A stretch of 64,000 bases of DNA, taken from the NCBI RefSeq assembly GCF_030246885.1, contig NZ_CP126739.1, forward strand, positions 682,001-746,000, in the 5' to 3' direction. Below the pieces are notes generated by a model. That model saw only the letters and a program-made list of their open reading frames with translations, was not told where the DNA came from and did not search any database. A program made the translations under genes and the position numbers. This stretch comes from Microbacterium sp. zg-B185 (GTDB lineage Bacteria; Actinomycetota; Actinomycetes; Actinomycetales; Microbacteriaceae). Below are positions 6,959 to 15,715 of the stretch, one piece after another (the first letter of the stretch is position 1; each line of letters opens with the position of its first letter).

Positions 6959-8508
6959 CAGCACGGCGCATCGTGGTGGTCGGGGCCGGAGGCTCCGGCA
7001 TCCCCCTGGCTGCCCGCCTGGGCGCGGCCGGCCGTGACGTGATGCTCGTCGAGGCGGGGCAGCGCGGTGAAGGTACCCCGGGCGAGGATGCCACGTTCGC
7101 GCAGGTGCGGGCAGATGTCCGCTCGGTCCGCGCCGGCCTGCCCGACGAGCCCACCGCGTGGACGTACGCCACGGAACTGACGCCCGGACGGGCGTACCGG
7201 GTCGGGCGCGGCCGCACGCTGGGAGGCAGCTCGGCCGTGAACGGCGGCTACTTCCTGCGTGCGCATCCCGACGACTTCGCCGGCTGGGCGGCGGTCGCCG
7301 GGCCGGAGTGGAGCTGGGCGGCGTGCCTGGGCGCGCTGCGGCGGCTCGAATCCGACCATGACTTCCCCGCGGATCCCGTCCACGGCGCGCACGGGCCGGT
7401 GCCGGTGGTCCGGGACGCCGGGACCGACCCGGTCACGGCGAGCTTCATGGCGGGCGCCGTGCAGCACGGCGCGGTCCTCGAAGCGGACAAGAACGGCGGC
7501 GGCGCCTCCGGCGTCGGGACCCTGCCCTGCAACGCGCTCGGCGGACAGCGCTGGGGCACGGATCGGGCCTACGGCGACGTTCTGGCTGAGGCCGCAGTCC
7601 AGATCCGCGGTGGTCTGGACGTGCGCCGCGTGCTCTGGCAGGGCAGCCGTGCCGTCGGCGTCGAAGCGGTCGGGGCGGAAGGAACCGTGCGCATCGAGGC
7701 CGATGAGGTGGTGCTGTGCGCGGGTGCCATCGAAACGCCGCGCCTGCTCATGCGCTCCGGCGTCGGCCCACGGGCGAGCCACCCGCTCCACGGAGTCGGG
7801 CGCGGGCTGTCCGATCATGCAGCGGTGTCCGTGAGCTGGCGCGCGCGGTCGGGATCCCTGCCGTCGGCACCGATGACGGCCTGGACGGCGGCATGGAACA
7901 CTCCGGCCGGGTCGCTCGCGGCGCATCCCCTGGAGCTGCTGCTTCCGGTGCTGCCGACCGCTGCGCTCGTGTCCGGCGATCTCACCCTGGACGGGCCGCT
8001 GGATCTGCGCGTCGCGTTGAGCACCCCGCTGTCTCGGGGGTCCGTGCACGCCGGCGGAGACGGCGTGGACATCCACTACGGCTATCTGTCCGCGGAATCG
8101 GAACGGCACGCGCTGCGCGAGGGGGTTCGCGCCGCGCTGGCCGTGCTCGGCAGAGGGCCGATGGCCGAGGTCGTCGAGACGGTCGAGCTCGTCGAACGAC
8201 TCGGCGCCGCTCCGACCGACGCGCAGCTGGACGAGTGGATCCGAGCGAACCTGGCCACTGCCCTGCACTCCACCGGGACGGCTCGCATGGGCCCCGCCGA
8301 CGATCCGGATGCGGTCGTGGACGCCCACGGGCGGGTTCACGGGGTCGAGGGTCTCCGTGTCGCGGACGCGTCCATTCTGCCGGCGGTGCCTTCGCGCGGC
8401 ACCTCCAACACCGCCGTGATGGTCGGGGAGCGCATCGCCGAGCTGATGGGCTCCGAAACCGGCCCCCGCCGGGGATCAGGCAGCGTTGCTCGGGCGGCCG
8501 ATCGCTGA
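6955..8508 (+). CDS. mftG: GMC-family mycofactocin dehydrogenase MftG
   Basis: MftG is a flavoprotein of the glucose-methanol-choline family that reoxidises mycofactocinol and links it to the respiratory chain in mycobacteria. GTG 6955 overlaps the mftR stop and gives 517 aa. Motifs in order are the FAD Rossmann loop VVVGAGGSGIPLAARL (~8-23), the GMC signature GRTLGGSSAVNGGYF, ETPRLLMRSGVG, and C-terminal HSTGTARMG with the catalytic His region. The FAD-contacting GLRVADASILP and SRGTSNTAVM complete the fold. The last 33 bases overlap the convergent IclR gene, so antisense interference between the two is possible. Confidence 0.9.
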   Translation: MTARRIVVVGAGGSGIPLAARLGAAGRDVMLVEAGQRGEGTPGEDATFAQVRADVRSVRAGLPDEPTAWTYATELTPGRAYRVGRGRTLGGSSAVNGGYFLRAHPDDFAGWAAVAGPEWSWAACLGALRRLESDHDFPADPVHGAHGPVPVVRDAGTDPVTASFMAGAVQHGAVLEADKNGGGASGVGTLPCNALGGQRWGTDRAYGDVLAEAAVQIRGGLDVRRVLWQGSRAVGVEAVGAEGTVRIEADEVVLCAGAIETPRLLMRSGVGPRASHPLHGVGRGLSDHAAVSVSWRARSGSLPSAPMTAWTAAWNTPAGSLAAHPLELLLPVLPTAALVSGDLTLDGPLDLRVALSTPLSRGSVHAGGDGVDIHYGYLSAESERHALREGVRAALAVLGRGPMAEVVETVELVERLGAAPTDAQLDEWIRANLATALHSTGTARMGPADDPDAVVDAHGRVHGVEGLRVADASILPAVPSRGTSNTAVMVGERIAELMGSETGPRRGSGSVARAADR

Positions 8509-9276
8509 CGGTGCCCCGAGTCCCCGGGAGATCGCGCGCGCCGTCGCCGACAGCGCGGGCAGGACCGTGTGCGGGGACGACTTGGCGGAGATGGTGACGG
8601 CGATGGCACCGACGATCCGGTCGCGAACGCCGCGGACCGGAACGCCCACCGACGTGCAATCCGAGGTGATCGAGTCCTGCACGATGCCGACGCCGGTGCG
8701 GCGCACGTCGGCGAGCACGCGGCGCAACTCCTCGGGGTCCGTGATGGTGTGGGGCGTGAACCGCTTGAGCGGACTGGCCAGCACCTCTTCGCGGAATTCC
8801 ACTGGCGCGAAGGCCAGCAGGACCAGGCCCGTTCCCGTCGCGTGCAGCGGCCACCGCCCGCCCAGCCGGGAGAGCACCGAGGCGCCGCCGCGCGCCCGGA
8901 GGGAATCGACGTACACGACGTCATGTCCGTCGCGCACCGAGAGGTGCACGTTCGCGTTCGTGGCTGCCTGCAGATCGCCGAGGAAGGGCAGCGCGACGTC
9001 GCGCAGCCGCATGCCCTGCGGCTCGAGCGAGCCCAGTTCGAGGATCCGCATGCCGATCGCGTAGCGACCGTCCTGCGCTCGCTCCAGCGCTCCCCACTCC
9101 CGCAGCTCGCCCACCAGGCGGTGCGTCGTGCTCAGGCTGAGCGCGGAGCGTCGGCTGATCTCGCTCAAGGTGAGCAGCAGATGATCCTGGTCGAAGCACC
9201 CCAGAATGGCCAGGGCGCGCTGCGCGGCCGTCATCGGCTTGATCTCGGAATCGTGGACCGGGCTAATGGTCATCAT
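8476..9276 (-). CDS. IclR-family transcriptional regulator
   Basis: The 266-aa protein has an N-terminal winged helix (~10-75, AAQRALAILGCFDQ … LTLSEISRRSALSLSTTHRLVGEL) and a GAF-like IclR effector domain (~80-255). I start it at ATG 9276; ATG 9273 is equally possible. GGAAGG precedes both at 8-11 bases, whereas the upstream frame has no site. It overlaps the convergent mftG end by 33 bases. A 29-bp perfect palindrome lies ~120 bases upstream, whose 17-bp core recurs at six other promoters here. I infer it autoregulates and controls the surrounding catabolic and transport operons, binding a pathway metabolite such as an aromatic or small acid. The ligand is unknown. Confidence 0.88.
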   Translation of the reverse strand: MMTISPVHDSEIKPMTAAQRALAILGCFDQDHLLLTLSEISRRSALSLSTTHRLVGELREWGALERAQDGRYAIGMRILELGSLEPQGMRLRDVALPFLGDLQAATNANVHLSVRDGHDVVYVDSLRARGGASVLSRLGGRWPLHATGTGLVLLAFAPVEFREEVLASPLKRFTPHTITDPEELRRVLADVRRTGVGIVQDSITSDCTSVGVPVRGVRDRIVGAIAVTISAKSSPHTVLPALSATARAISRGLGAPSAIGRPSNAA

Positions 9277-9382
9277 TGACCATCCTTCCTGCATCGGTGG
9301 GGACACCGCACAAGCTACCGGCAAGTTCTGCCCAGCTGAAACATGCGGCGGGCGACAGGCTGAATTCTGCGGAAAAGGCTAG

Positions 9383-9411
9383 CCGACTCTTCCGTCTGAC
9401 GGAAGAGTCGG
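9383..9411. promoter_or_regulatory. 29-bp perfect palindrome, regulon site 2
   Basis: Fourteen-base arms around a single T form a perfect inverted repeat (core CTTCCG-TCTGA-CGGAAG at 9389-9405). It lies ~120 bases upstream of the IclR gene and is the strongest of the seven regulon sites, as expected for an autoregulatory operator. It could also fold as a hairpin, but a distinct terminator lies at 9489-9516. Bases 9412-9470 beyond it are a GC-rich simple sequence with no gene I can support. Confidence 0.65.
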
Positions 9412-9488
9412 CCGCTGCAGCTGCGGCCGCGGCCGCTGCCGCGGTGGCGCCGGCCCCGCCGCCCATGGGGCGTCCCTGCAGCCGCGAA

Positions 9489-9516
9489 AGAGGGGCGCAC
9501 CCAGGTGCGCCCCTCT
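9489..9516 (-). terminator. Terminator hairpin of the CoA-transferase/SDR operon
   Basis: AGAGGGGCGCACC and GGTGCGCCCCTCT pair perfectly (13 bp) around a 2-base centre, starting 10 bases beyond the SDR stop at 9526 on the minus strand. Confidence 0.75.
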
Positions 9517-9525
9517 CCGGGTCGA

Positions 9526-10440
9526 TCAGATGGAGCGCGCCGCCAGCCGGGGCGATCCGGCTCGGTTCTCCGGCGCATAAACGGGTGCGCCGGTCAGGAA
9601 CGGAATCGCAGCCGCGCGAGCCTCGTCGATCGGCTCGTCCGGGAAGGCGTCCTCGATCGCGCGGTGGCGGGCGATGACGCCGGCTTTGAACTCGGGGTGG
9701 GTCAGGATGAACATGTCTCCGCGCAGAACGCCCTGCAGGACACGCTCGCCGGCCTCCTCTGCCGTCATGTACGGCTGTCGCTTGCTCACCTCCGCGTACC
9801 CCGGGTCCCGCGGCGGATACCCGGACGCCCCGTATGCTGCGGGGCGGAGGGCGGCGGTCGCCGCGATATTGCTGTGCACCGGTCCGGGGCAGTATGCCGA
9901 CACCCCGATCCCCTCGCCCAGCAACTCCACGTGCAGGGCCTCCGACAGTGCGACCACGGCACCTTTGGTCATCGAGTAGAGCCCCGCCACGATCGGCATC
10001 AGCGCGGCCATCGACGAGGTGTTGACGATGTGGCCGCCCTCGCCGTGCGCGCGGATCTTGGGCAGGAACGCCTGGATCCCGTTGCCGACGCCCCGGATGT
10101 TGACGTCGATCACCCAGTTCCAATCGTCTGGGGTGGCATCCACGACGGGTCCGGTCATGCCGATGCCGGCATTGTTGACCAGGATGTCGACGCGACCGAA
10201 GCGGGATTCCACGGCGTCCGCGGCCGCCTTCATCGCGGCCAGATCCGCGACGTCCACCTGCATCGCCTCGACGTCGAGACCTTCGGCCGCGAAGACGGCC
10301 GCGGTCTCCTCGGCCAGTTCGACGCGGCGGCCGGTGACGACCACTCGCATCCCCGCGCGTGCGAAAGCCAGCGCGATGCCGCGGCCGATGCCGCTCGTAC
10401 CGCCTGTGATGACTGCGACTTTCCCGCTGACGTCGTCCAT
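9526..10440 (-). CDS. Short-chain dehydrogenase/reductase (SDR)
   Basis: A classical SDR of 304 aa starting at ATG 10440 (MDDVSGKVAVITGG), with GAAGGAG upstream. The cofactor loop TGGTSGIGRG lies at the N-terminus, followed by NNAG and the catalytic Ser…Tyr-x-x-x-Lys as SSMAALMPIVAGLYSMTKG. TGRR after the second strand points to NADP(H) preference. The C-terminal ~50 residues are longer than in minimal SDRs. It is the last gene of the minus-strand operon CoA-transferase A-B, amidohydrolase, SDR, 38 bases after the amidohydrolase, and probably reduces or oxidises an intermediate of that unknown pathway. Confidence 0.85.
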   Translation of the reverse strand: MDDVSGKVAVITGGTSGIGRGIALAFARAGMRVVVTGRRVELAEETAAVFAAEGLDVEAMQVDVADLAAMKAAADAVESRFGRVDILVNNAGIGMTGPVVDATPDDWNWVIDVNIRGVGNGIQAFLPKIRAHGEGGHIVNTSSMAALMPIVAGLYSMTKGAVVALSEALHVELLGEGIGVSAYCPGPVHSNIAATAALRPAAYGASGYPPRDPGYAEVSKRQPYMTAEEAGERVLQGVLRGDMFILTHPEFKAGVIARHRAIEDAFPDEPIDEARAAAIPFLTGAPVYAPENRAGSPRLAARSI

Positions 10441-10478
10441 GAGTCCCGCTCCTTCGTCGTGAATGCGCTCTGCCCGGT

Positions 10479-11360
10479 CTAGGTCAGCCCGAACAGCCGG
10501 GCAGCGTTGTCCCTGAGGATCAGAGGGCGGACCTCGTCCTTGATCGGAAGCTGCTCGAAGTCGCGCAGCCATCGGTCCGGCGTGATGACGGGGAAGTCCG
10601 ATCCGAACAGCATCTTGTGCTTGAGCAGCGTGTTCGCGTACTGCACCAGCTGCGGCGGGAAGTACTTCGGCGACCAGCCGGACAGATCGATGTAGACGCG
10701 CGGCTTGTGCGTCGCCACCGACAGCGCCTCGTCCTGCCACGGGAACGACGGGTGGGCGAGGATGATGTCCATCCCGGGGAAATCGACCGCGACATCGTCG
10801 ATGTGCAGCGGATTGGCGTACTTGAGCCGGATACCGCCTCCCCCCGGCTGTCCGGCGCCGACGCCGGTCTGGCCGGTGTGGAACAGGGCGACCAAGCCGT
10901 GCTCTTCGATGACCTCGTACAGCGGATAGGCACTGCGGTCATTGGGGAAGAACCCCTGCGTGCTGGGGTGGAACTTGAACCCCCGCACGCCGAATTCGGT
11001 GACCAGCCGGCGCGCGTGCTCGACGCCCGCCTTGCCGCGGGAAGGGTCGATGCTGGCGAACGGGATCAGCACATCGGAGTTCGCCGCGGCCTGCCGGGCG
11101 ATCTCCTCGTTGGCCGGTTCGGGTTCCTTGCCGGTCTGTGAGATCGAGTCGACGGTGAACACGACCGCCATCATGTTGCGTTCGCGGTAGTACTCCGCCA
11201 GTTCCGGAACCGTGTAGGTCGGCATGGTTCCGATGCCGAAGTACTCGCCCATCGCCTCGCTGCCGGCGTGTTCGGCTGATTCGTCCGCGACGGCGCGATG
11301 CACGTGCGTGTGCACATCGATCGCCACGATCTCATCGAGGGCACGTCGTTCGGTCGTCAT
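10479..11360 (-). CDS. Amidohydrolase family 2 protein
   Basis: A 293-aa TIM-barrel metal hydrolase or decarboxylase of the amidohydrolase-2 group. The HxH metal motif is in AIDVHTHVHR (~14-23), a further histidine in ALFHTGQTG, another in IILAHPSFPWQ, and the catalytic aspartate in LFGSDFPVITPDRW near the C-terminus. Family members hydrolyse lactones or decarboxylate aromatic and amino-muconate acids, so a ring- or lactone-opening step is plausible. The start ATG 11360 overlaps the CoA-transferase B stop by 4 bases. A second, different amidohydrolase is encoded at 20571-21575. Confidence 0.85.
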   Translation of the reverse strand: MTTERRALDEIVAIDVHTHVHRAVADESAEHAGSEAMGEYFGIGTMPTYTVPELAEYYRERNMMAVVFTVDSISQTGKEPEPANEEIARQAAANSDVLIPFASIDPSRGKAGVEHARRLVTEFGVRGFKFHPSTQGFFPNDRSAYPLYEVIEEHGLVALFHTGQTGVGAGQPGGGGIRLKYANPLHIDDVAVDFPGMDIILAHPSFPWQDEALSVATHKPRVYIDLSGWSPKYFPPQLVQYANTLLKHKMLFGSDFPVITPDRWLRDFEQLPIKDEVRPLILRDNAARLFGLT

Positions 11361-12025
11361 TCAAGATCCTCTGTGTAGGCAGCGGTCGTCCGCGCGCGGA
11401 CGTCATCGGGGGTGATGCCGGGCGCGCATTCGGTCAGCACGAGACCGCCGTCTCGGAAGTGGAACACTGCGAGATCGGTGTAGACGCGCGTGACCACGGC
11501 GTGACCCGTCAATGGGAACGTACACGCCGGAATGATCTTCGGATTACCCTTCCGGTCCACGTGCTCCATGCACACCCATACTTCACGGGTGCCCGCGACG
11601 AGGTCCATCGCGCCGCCGACAGCGGGGTTGCGGCCGGGTACGTACCAGTTCGCCAGGTCGCCGTTCTCCGCCACCTGCAATGCGCCGAGGATCGTCGCGT
11701 CCAGGTGGCCGCCGCGGATGATCGCGAACGACAGCGCGGAGTCCACGATCGCGGCGCCGCTGACCAGCGAGATCGGCCGCTTGCCGGCATCCGTCAGATC
11801 GGGGTCCTCGTTGCCCTCGCCGGGGTGATCGCCCAGGCCCAGCACGCCGTTTTCAGCGTGCAGGAACACCTCGATGCCCTCGGGCAGGAACTTCGGGACC
11901 GCCAGCGGGATGCCGACGCCGAGGTTCACGGTGAAACCGTCGGACAGGTCAGCGGCGACGCGCTGCGCGATCTCGTCCCGACTGCGCCCGATCAGCGCGG
12001 GAAGGACTGGCTGGGTCGTGGTCAT
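11357..12025 (-). CDS. CoA-transferase subunit B (3-oxoacid/3-oxoadipate type)
   Basis: The beta subunit, 222 aa, carries the catalytic glutamate in HAENGVLG (~residue 57), the (S)ENG motif of family I CoA-transferases, and the glycine-rich LGVGIPLAVPKFLP before it. It pairs with subunit A encoded immediately upstream (4-base overlap). Such enzymes move CoA from succinyl- or acetyl-CoA to a free acid (for example acetoacetate or 3-oxoadipate), activating it for thiolysis or beta-oxidation. The substrate cannot be told from the sequence. Context with amidohydrolase and SDR suggests the end of a degradative route. Confidence 0.88.
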   Translation of the reverse strand: MTTTQPVLPALIGRSRDEIAQRVAADLSDGFTVNLGVGIPLAVPKFLPEGIEVFLHAENGVLGLGDHPGEGNEDPDLTDAGKRPISLVSGAAIVDSALSFAIIRGGHLDATILGALQVAENGDLANWYVPGRNPAVGGAMDLVAGTREVWVCMEHVDRKGNPKIIPACTFPLTGHAVVTRVYTDLAVFHFRDGGLVLTECAPGITPDDVRARTTAAYTEDLE

Positions 12026-12777
12026 GCTGCACCTCTCATCGACGCCGTGTACTCCGCAGACGCGGGGACCGGCGCGGCGGTCATGACGACGTGCTTCACG
12101 AAAACCCCGGGAAGGTGGACGTCATCGGGTGCGATGGCGTCCACCGCCACCAGCTGCTCCACCTCCGCGAACGTCGTGCGGCCGCTCATCGCTGCCAGCG
12201 GGTTGAAGTTGCGGGCGGACAGGCGGAAACGCAGATTGCCCAAGCGGTCGCCTTGATGGGCTTTGACCACCCCGAAGTCCGCGGTGATGCCGTGCTCGAG
12301 CACGTGCGGCCGGCCGTCGAAATCGCGCAACTCCTTCGCCGGCAGATGGTCGGCCGGCCGGCCGTCGGCGTACGTGAGGGGGAAGGTGCCGTCGCTGAGC
12401 ATCGTGCCGGCGGCCGAGGGTGTGAAGAACGCCGCGATACCCGCGCCTCCTGCGCGCATGCGCTCGGCCAGGGTGCCCTGCGGAATCAGCTCCAGTTCGA
12501 CCCTGCCGGCGAAGTAGTCGTCGTAGAACGTCTGGAGGATCGGGAACGAGCCGGTGAAGCGGCGCACGCGTCCTTCCACCACGAGGCGCCCGATGCCGGT
12601 GTAGTCGTCGCCGACGTTGTTCACGATGACGTGAAGATCACGCTTGTCCAGGTCGCAGAGCGCGTTCAGAAGCGCATCCGGCCTGCCTGAGCTGCCGAAG
12701 CCCCCCACGGCGATGGAAGATCCCGAAGGCACGACATCCAGCGCCGCCATCAGGTCCTCGCGGTACTTGTCGTTCAC
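12022..12777 (-). CDS. CoA-transferase subunit A
   Basis: The alpha subunit of the family I CoA-transferase, 251 aa from GTG 12777 (a TTG at 12783 is the alternative). GGGAGAGG on the minus strand sits at a workable distance from the GTG but directly abuts the TTG, which decided the start. The nucleotide-like binding loop SIAVGGFGSSGRPDALLNAL is near residue 25, and GTLAERMRAGGAGIAAFFTP is the family's second signature. It heads the four-gene minus-strand operon and is divergent from the nicotinoprotein dehydrogenase operon at 13084. Two regulon palindromes lie in the 306-bp space between them. Confidence 0.88.
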   Translation of the reverse strand: MNDKYREDLMAALDVVPSGSSIAVGGFGSSGRPDALLNALCDLDKRDLHVIVNNVGDDYTGIGRLVVEGRVRRFTGSFPILQTFYDDYFAGRVELELIPQGTLAERMRAGGAGIAAFFTPSAAGTMLSDGTFPLTYADGRPADHLPAKELRDFDGRPHVLEHGITADFGVVKAHQGDRLGNLRFRLSARNFNPLAAMSGRTTFAEVEQLVAVDAIAPDDVHLPGVFVKHVVMTAAPVPASAEYTASMRGAA

Positions 12778-12845
12778 GCTCAACCCTCTCCCGTACTTGT
12801 TCGTTGAGGCCAGTCAATCGAATCCCGACCCCGTTGCCATCGCTC

Positions 12846-12862
12846 TTTCCGTCGAGTAGAAG
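12846..12862. promoter_or_regulatory. Regulon palindrome, site 3 (TTTCCG-TCGAG-TAGAAG)
   Basis: This imperfect copy of YTTYCG-N5-YGRAAG is centred ~77 bases upstream of the CoA-transferase A start. It lies exactly 100 bases from site 4 (first base to first base), in a divergent promoter region (12778-13083) that holds no gene. Confidence 0.5.
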
Positions 12863-12945
12863 ACGTGTGCGGCCCGGTCGCCGACCTCGCTTCGAGCAAG
12901 GAGGGGAGCGGTGTCCGGCCCCGCGTCGGGGTGGACGCCGAAAGT

Positions 12946-12962
12946 CTTCCGTGCGGCGAAAG
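12946..12962. promoter_or_regulatory. Regulon palindrome, site 4 (CTTCCG-TGCGG-CGAAAG)
   Basis: Centred ~130 bases upstream of the first nicotinoprotein dehydrogenase, with one mismatch between the 6-bp arms. Together with site 3 it could co-regulate both divergent operons. Confidence 0.6.
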
Positions 12963-13083
12963 AGCGATAGCCGAGGAGTCGTTCTGGGCCGCACGGTGGA
13001 GTAAGTCGCGGAGCAGCCACTGATCGACGATCCTCTCGTCGCAACATCATGGCTCTGCCATATCCACGTTAGGAGAGGGTCAC

Positions 13084-14193
13084 ATGAGCATGACCACACG
13101 GGCGGCCGTCTGCCGCGAAGCAGGTCAACCATGGGAGATCACGGAGCTCGAGCTGGATGACCCTCGAGCCAACGAGGTTCGGATCAAGTTCTACGCCGCC
13201 GGCATGTGCCACTCGGACGATCACATCCAGAAGGGCGACGCAGCGATGCGGATGCCCGTCGTCGGCGGGCACGAGGGTGCCGGGATCGTGGACGCGATCG
13301 GCGACGGCGTGACCCGCGTGCAGGTGGGCGACCACGTGGTGTGCTCGTTCATCCCCGCCTGCGGAAAATGCCGTTACTGCTCGACCGGGCGCCAGAACCT
13401 CTGCGACGAGGGCAAGAACGCCTCCACGGGGGAGTTCGCGGACGGCTCGTTCCGGTTCCACCAGGACGGCGTGGACTTCGGCGGACTGTGCGTGCTCGGC
13501 ACGTTCTCGCAGTATGCGGTCGTCTCGGAGTACTCGGTCATCCCGATCCCCAAGGAGATCCCGTTCGAGGTGGCTGCGCTGGTGGGCTGCGCCGTGCCGA
13601 CCGGGTGGGGCACCGCCGTGCACGCCGCCGGAGTGCAGGCCGGCGAGACCGTCGTGATCTTCGGCGCCGGTGGCGTCGGCAGCAACGCGGTGCAGGGTGC
13701 GGCACTGGCCGGCGCGCAGCGGGTGATCGTCGTGGACCCGGTCGAGTTCAAGCGCGACATGGCGAAGGTGTTCGGAGCGACCCACACCTTCGAGACCGCG
13801 GAGGAGGCGACCGAGTTCGTCGTCCAGTCCACCTGGGGCGAGCTCGCCGACCACGCGATCATCACGGTCGGGGTGCTGCACGACAAGGTCATCCACGACG
13901 CGATCAACATCGTGGGAAAGACCGGTCAGGTCACGATCACGGCTGTCGGCGCCGGATGGATCGATGAGAACCCGGGAATGCTGATCGGCTACCAGCGCCG
14001 CATCCAGGGTGCGATCTTCGGCGGGTGCAACCCCCTGCACGATGTGCCGAAGCTGCTCAGCCTCTATCAGTCCGGCCACCTGAAGCTCGACGAGCTGGTC
14101 ACCACGAAGTACAAGCTCGAGGACATCAACCAGGGCTACCAGGACATGCTCGACGGCAAGAACATCCGCGGCGTCATCATGATCGAACACTGA
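13084..14193 (+). CDS. NDMA-dependent (nicotinoprotein) alcohol dehydrogenase 1
   Basis: A zinc-containing medium-chain alcohol dehydrogenase of the mycofactocin-associated NDMA-dependent type (Rxyl_3153-like), which holds NAD tightly and passes electrons to mycofactocin rather than to free NAD. The protein is 369 aa. Catalytic-zinc motifs are GMCHSDDH (~38-45) and GGHEGAGI. Structural-zinc cysteines lie in CGKCRYCSTGRQNLC, and the cofactor loop is IFGAGGVGSNAVQGA. The FRFHQDGVDFGGLCVLGTFSQY insertion (in two parts) is characteristic of this subgroup. AGGAGAGGG precedes the ATG at 13084. First gene of the operon; the paralogue at 15716-16837 is clearly homologous throughout. Confidence 0.9.
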   Translation: MSMTTRAAVCREAGQPWEITELELDDPRANEVRIKFYAAGMCHSDDHIQKGDAAMRMPVVGGHEGAGIVDAIGDGVTRVQVGDHVVCSFIPACGKCRYCSTGRQNLCDEGKNASTGEFADGSFRFHQDGVDFGGLCVLGTFSQYAVVSEYSVIPIPKEIPFEVAALVGCAVPTGWGTAVHAAGVQAGETVVIFGAGGVGSNAVQGAALAGAQRVIVVDPVEFKRDMAKVFGATHTFETAEEATEFVVQSTWGELADHAIITVGVLHDKVIHDAINIVGKTGQVTITAVGAGWIDENPGMLIGYQRRIQGAIFGGCNPLHDVPKLLSLYQSGHLKLDELVTTKYKLEDINQGYQDMLDGKNIRGVIMIEH

Positions 14194-14210
14194 AGGACGA
14201 GGACAACGAC

Positions 14211-15701
14211 ATGACCATCACTTCCCCCACCGCGACCTCGGTCGACAGCGATCTCCTCGTCGACGGTGTGCAGCTGATCGGCGGCGACTGGGTCGCTTCG
14301 TCGAGCGGCCAGACCATCGACGTCATCAACCCCGCCAACCGCACGCTGCTGGCCCGCATCCCGCGCGGCAACGCCGAAGACGTCGAGGCGGCCGTCCAGG
14401 CAGCCGAGAAGGCGTTCCCCGCCTGGCGCGACCTGAACGCGACCGCCCGCGGGCGGCTGCTGTTCCGCTGGGCCGACCTGATCGAGCAGAACGCGGAGGC
14501 GCTCGACGAGATCGAGCGTCAGGAAGTCGGCCGCCCGAGCTGGGGTCCGCTCGGATCGCCCGGACAGCTGCGCTTCATCGCAGGCCAGACCGACAAGGTC
14601 CAGGGCGTGTCGCTGCCCACCTACTCGCCTGACACGCTCGGGTTCACGCTGCGCGAGCCCTTCGGCGTCGTCGGCGGCATCATCCCGTGGAACGCTCCCG
14701 GTCCCATGTTCGTGACCGAGGTGGGCGCAGCGATCGCCGCCGGCAACACGATCGTGATGAAACCCGCCGAGGACGCCCCGCTGACCCCGCTCGCGCTCGC
14801 CAAGCTCGCTCTGCAGGCGGGCATCCCGGCCGGCGTCATCAACGTGGTCACCGGCTACGGCCACGAAGCCGGTGCGGCCATTCCGGCGCACCCGCGCATC
14901 CGCCGGATGGGCTTCACCGGTTCGCCGCAGACCGGCGCCCTGATCATGGCCGCGTGCGCCAAGAACCTCACGCCGCTGCACCTCGAGCTGGGCGGCAAAT
15001 CTCCCCAGGTCGTCCTCGACGACGCCCAGCTGGACGCCGCCGTACCGGCCATGGTCGCCGGCATCACGCTGAACACCGGGCAGATCTGCGCCGCCGGTTC
15101 GCGTGTGATCGTGCAGCGCAGCATCCACGCGGAGCTCGTCGAACGACTGGCGGCGCAGATGCAGAAGGTGACCGTGGGGCCGTGGCATCAGCCCGTCAAC
15201 ATGGGACCCCTGATCAACGAGAAGCAGCACGATCGCGTGCTGAGCTACATCGAACTCGGAAAGGAAGCCGGAGCGGAGATCGTCACCGGCGGAGCCGTGC
15301 CGGTCGGTGACGACTACGGGAACGGGTTCTTCATCCAGCCGACGCTGTTCGACAAGGTCGATCCCGGCATGCGCATCGCGCAGGAGGAGATCTTCGGTCC
15401 CGTCCTGTCGGTCATCGTCGTCGACGACGAGCAGGAGGCGATCGAAGTCGCCAACGCCACCGAGTACGGTCTGGTCGCGTCGGTGTGGACCCAGGATGTG
15501 GGCAGGGCCGTGCGGCTGAGCCGGGCACTGCAGGCCGGCCAGGTGGCCGTCAACAACGCGCTGGGCGCCGGCGTCATCGGCGGTCCCTTCGGCGGGTACA
15601 AGAGCAGTGGGTTCGGCCGGACGATGGGTGCCGATTCGGTGCTCGAATGGACCCAGATCAAGACGGTCTCGATGCGCGGCGCCGCATCGCAGGCGCGATG
15701 A
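14211..15701 (+). CDS. Aldehyde dehydrogenase (NAD(P)+-dependent)
   Basis: A 496-aa ALDH-superfamily enzyme. Visible are PWNAPGPMFVTEVG, the NAD-binding VMKPAEDAPLTPLALAKL, GFTGSPQTG, catalytic glutamate in LELGGKSPQ, and catalytic cysteine in NTGQICAAGSRV. EEIFGPVL and FGGYKSSGFGR complete the fold. ATG 14211 follows GGACGAGG, 17 bases after the stop of dehydrogenase 1. It should oxidise the aldehyde produced by the flanking nicotinoprotein alcohol dehydrogenases to the acid, which could then be activated by the CoA-transferase encoded divergently. Confidence 0.92.
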   Translation: MTITSPTATSVDSDLLVDGVQLIGGDWVASSSGQTIDVINPANRTLLARIPRGNAEDVEAAVQAAEKAFPAWRDLNATARGRLLFRWADLIEQNAEALDEIERQEVGRPSWGPLGSPGQLRFIAGQTDKVQGVSLPTYSPDTLGFTLREPFGVVGGIIPWNAPGPMFVTEVGAAIAAGNTIVMKPAEDAPLTPLALAKLALQAGIPAGVINVVTGYGHEAGAAIPAHPRIRRMGFTGSPQTGALIMAACAKNLTPLHLELGGKSPQVVLDDAQLDAAVPAMVAGITLNTGQICAAGSRVIVQRSIHAELVERLAAQMQKVTVGPWHQPVNMGPLINEKQHDRVLSYIELGKEAGAEIVTGGAVPVGDDYGNGFFIQPTLFDKVDPGMRIAQEEIFGPVLSVIVVDDEQEAIEVANATEYGLVASVWTQDVGRAVRLSRALQAGQVAVNNALGAGVIGGPFGGYKSSGFGRTMGADSVLEWTQIKTVSMRGAASQAR

Positions 15702-15715
15702 GAGGTTGACGGAAC

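Noticed and set aside
9276..9677. Alanine-rich ORF on the plus strand
   Set aside because: Its poly-alanine stretch comes from GCC/GCG simple sequence. It crosses the palindrome and terminator and is antisense to the SDR, so it is not a gene.
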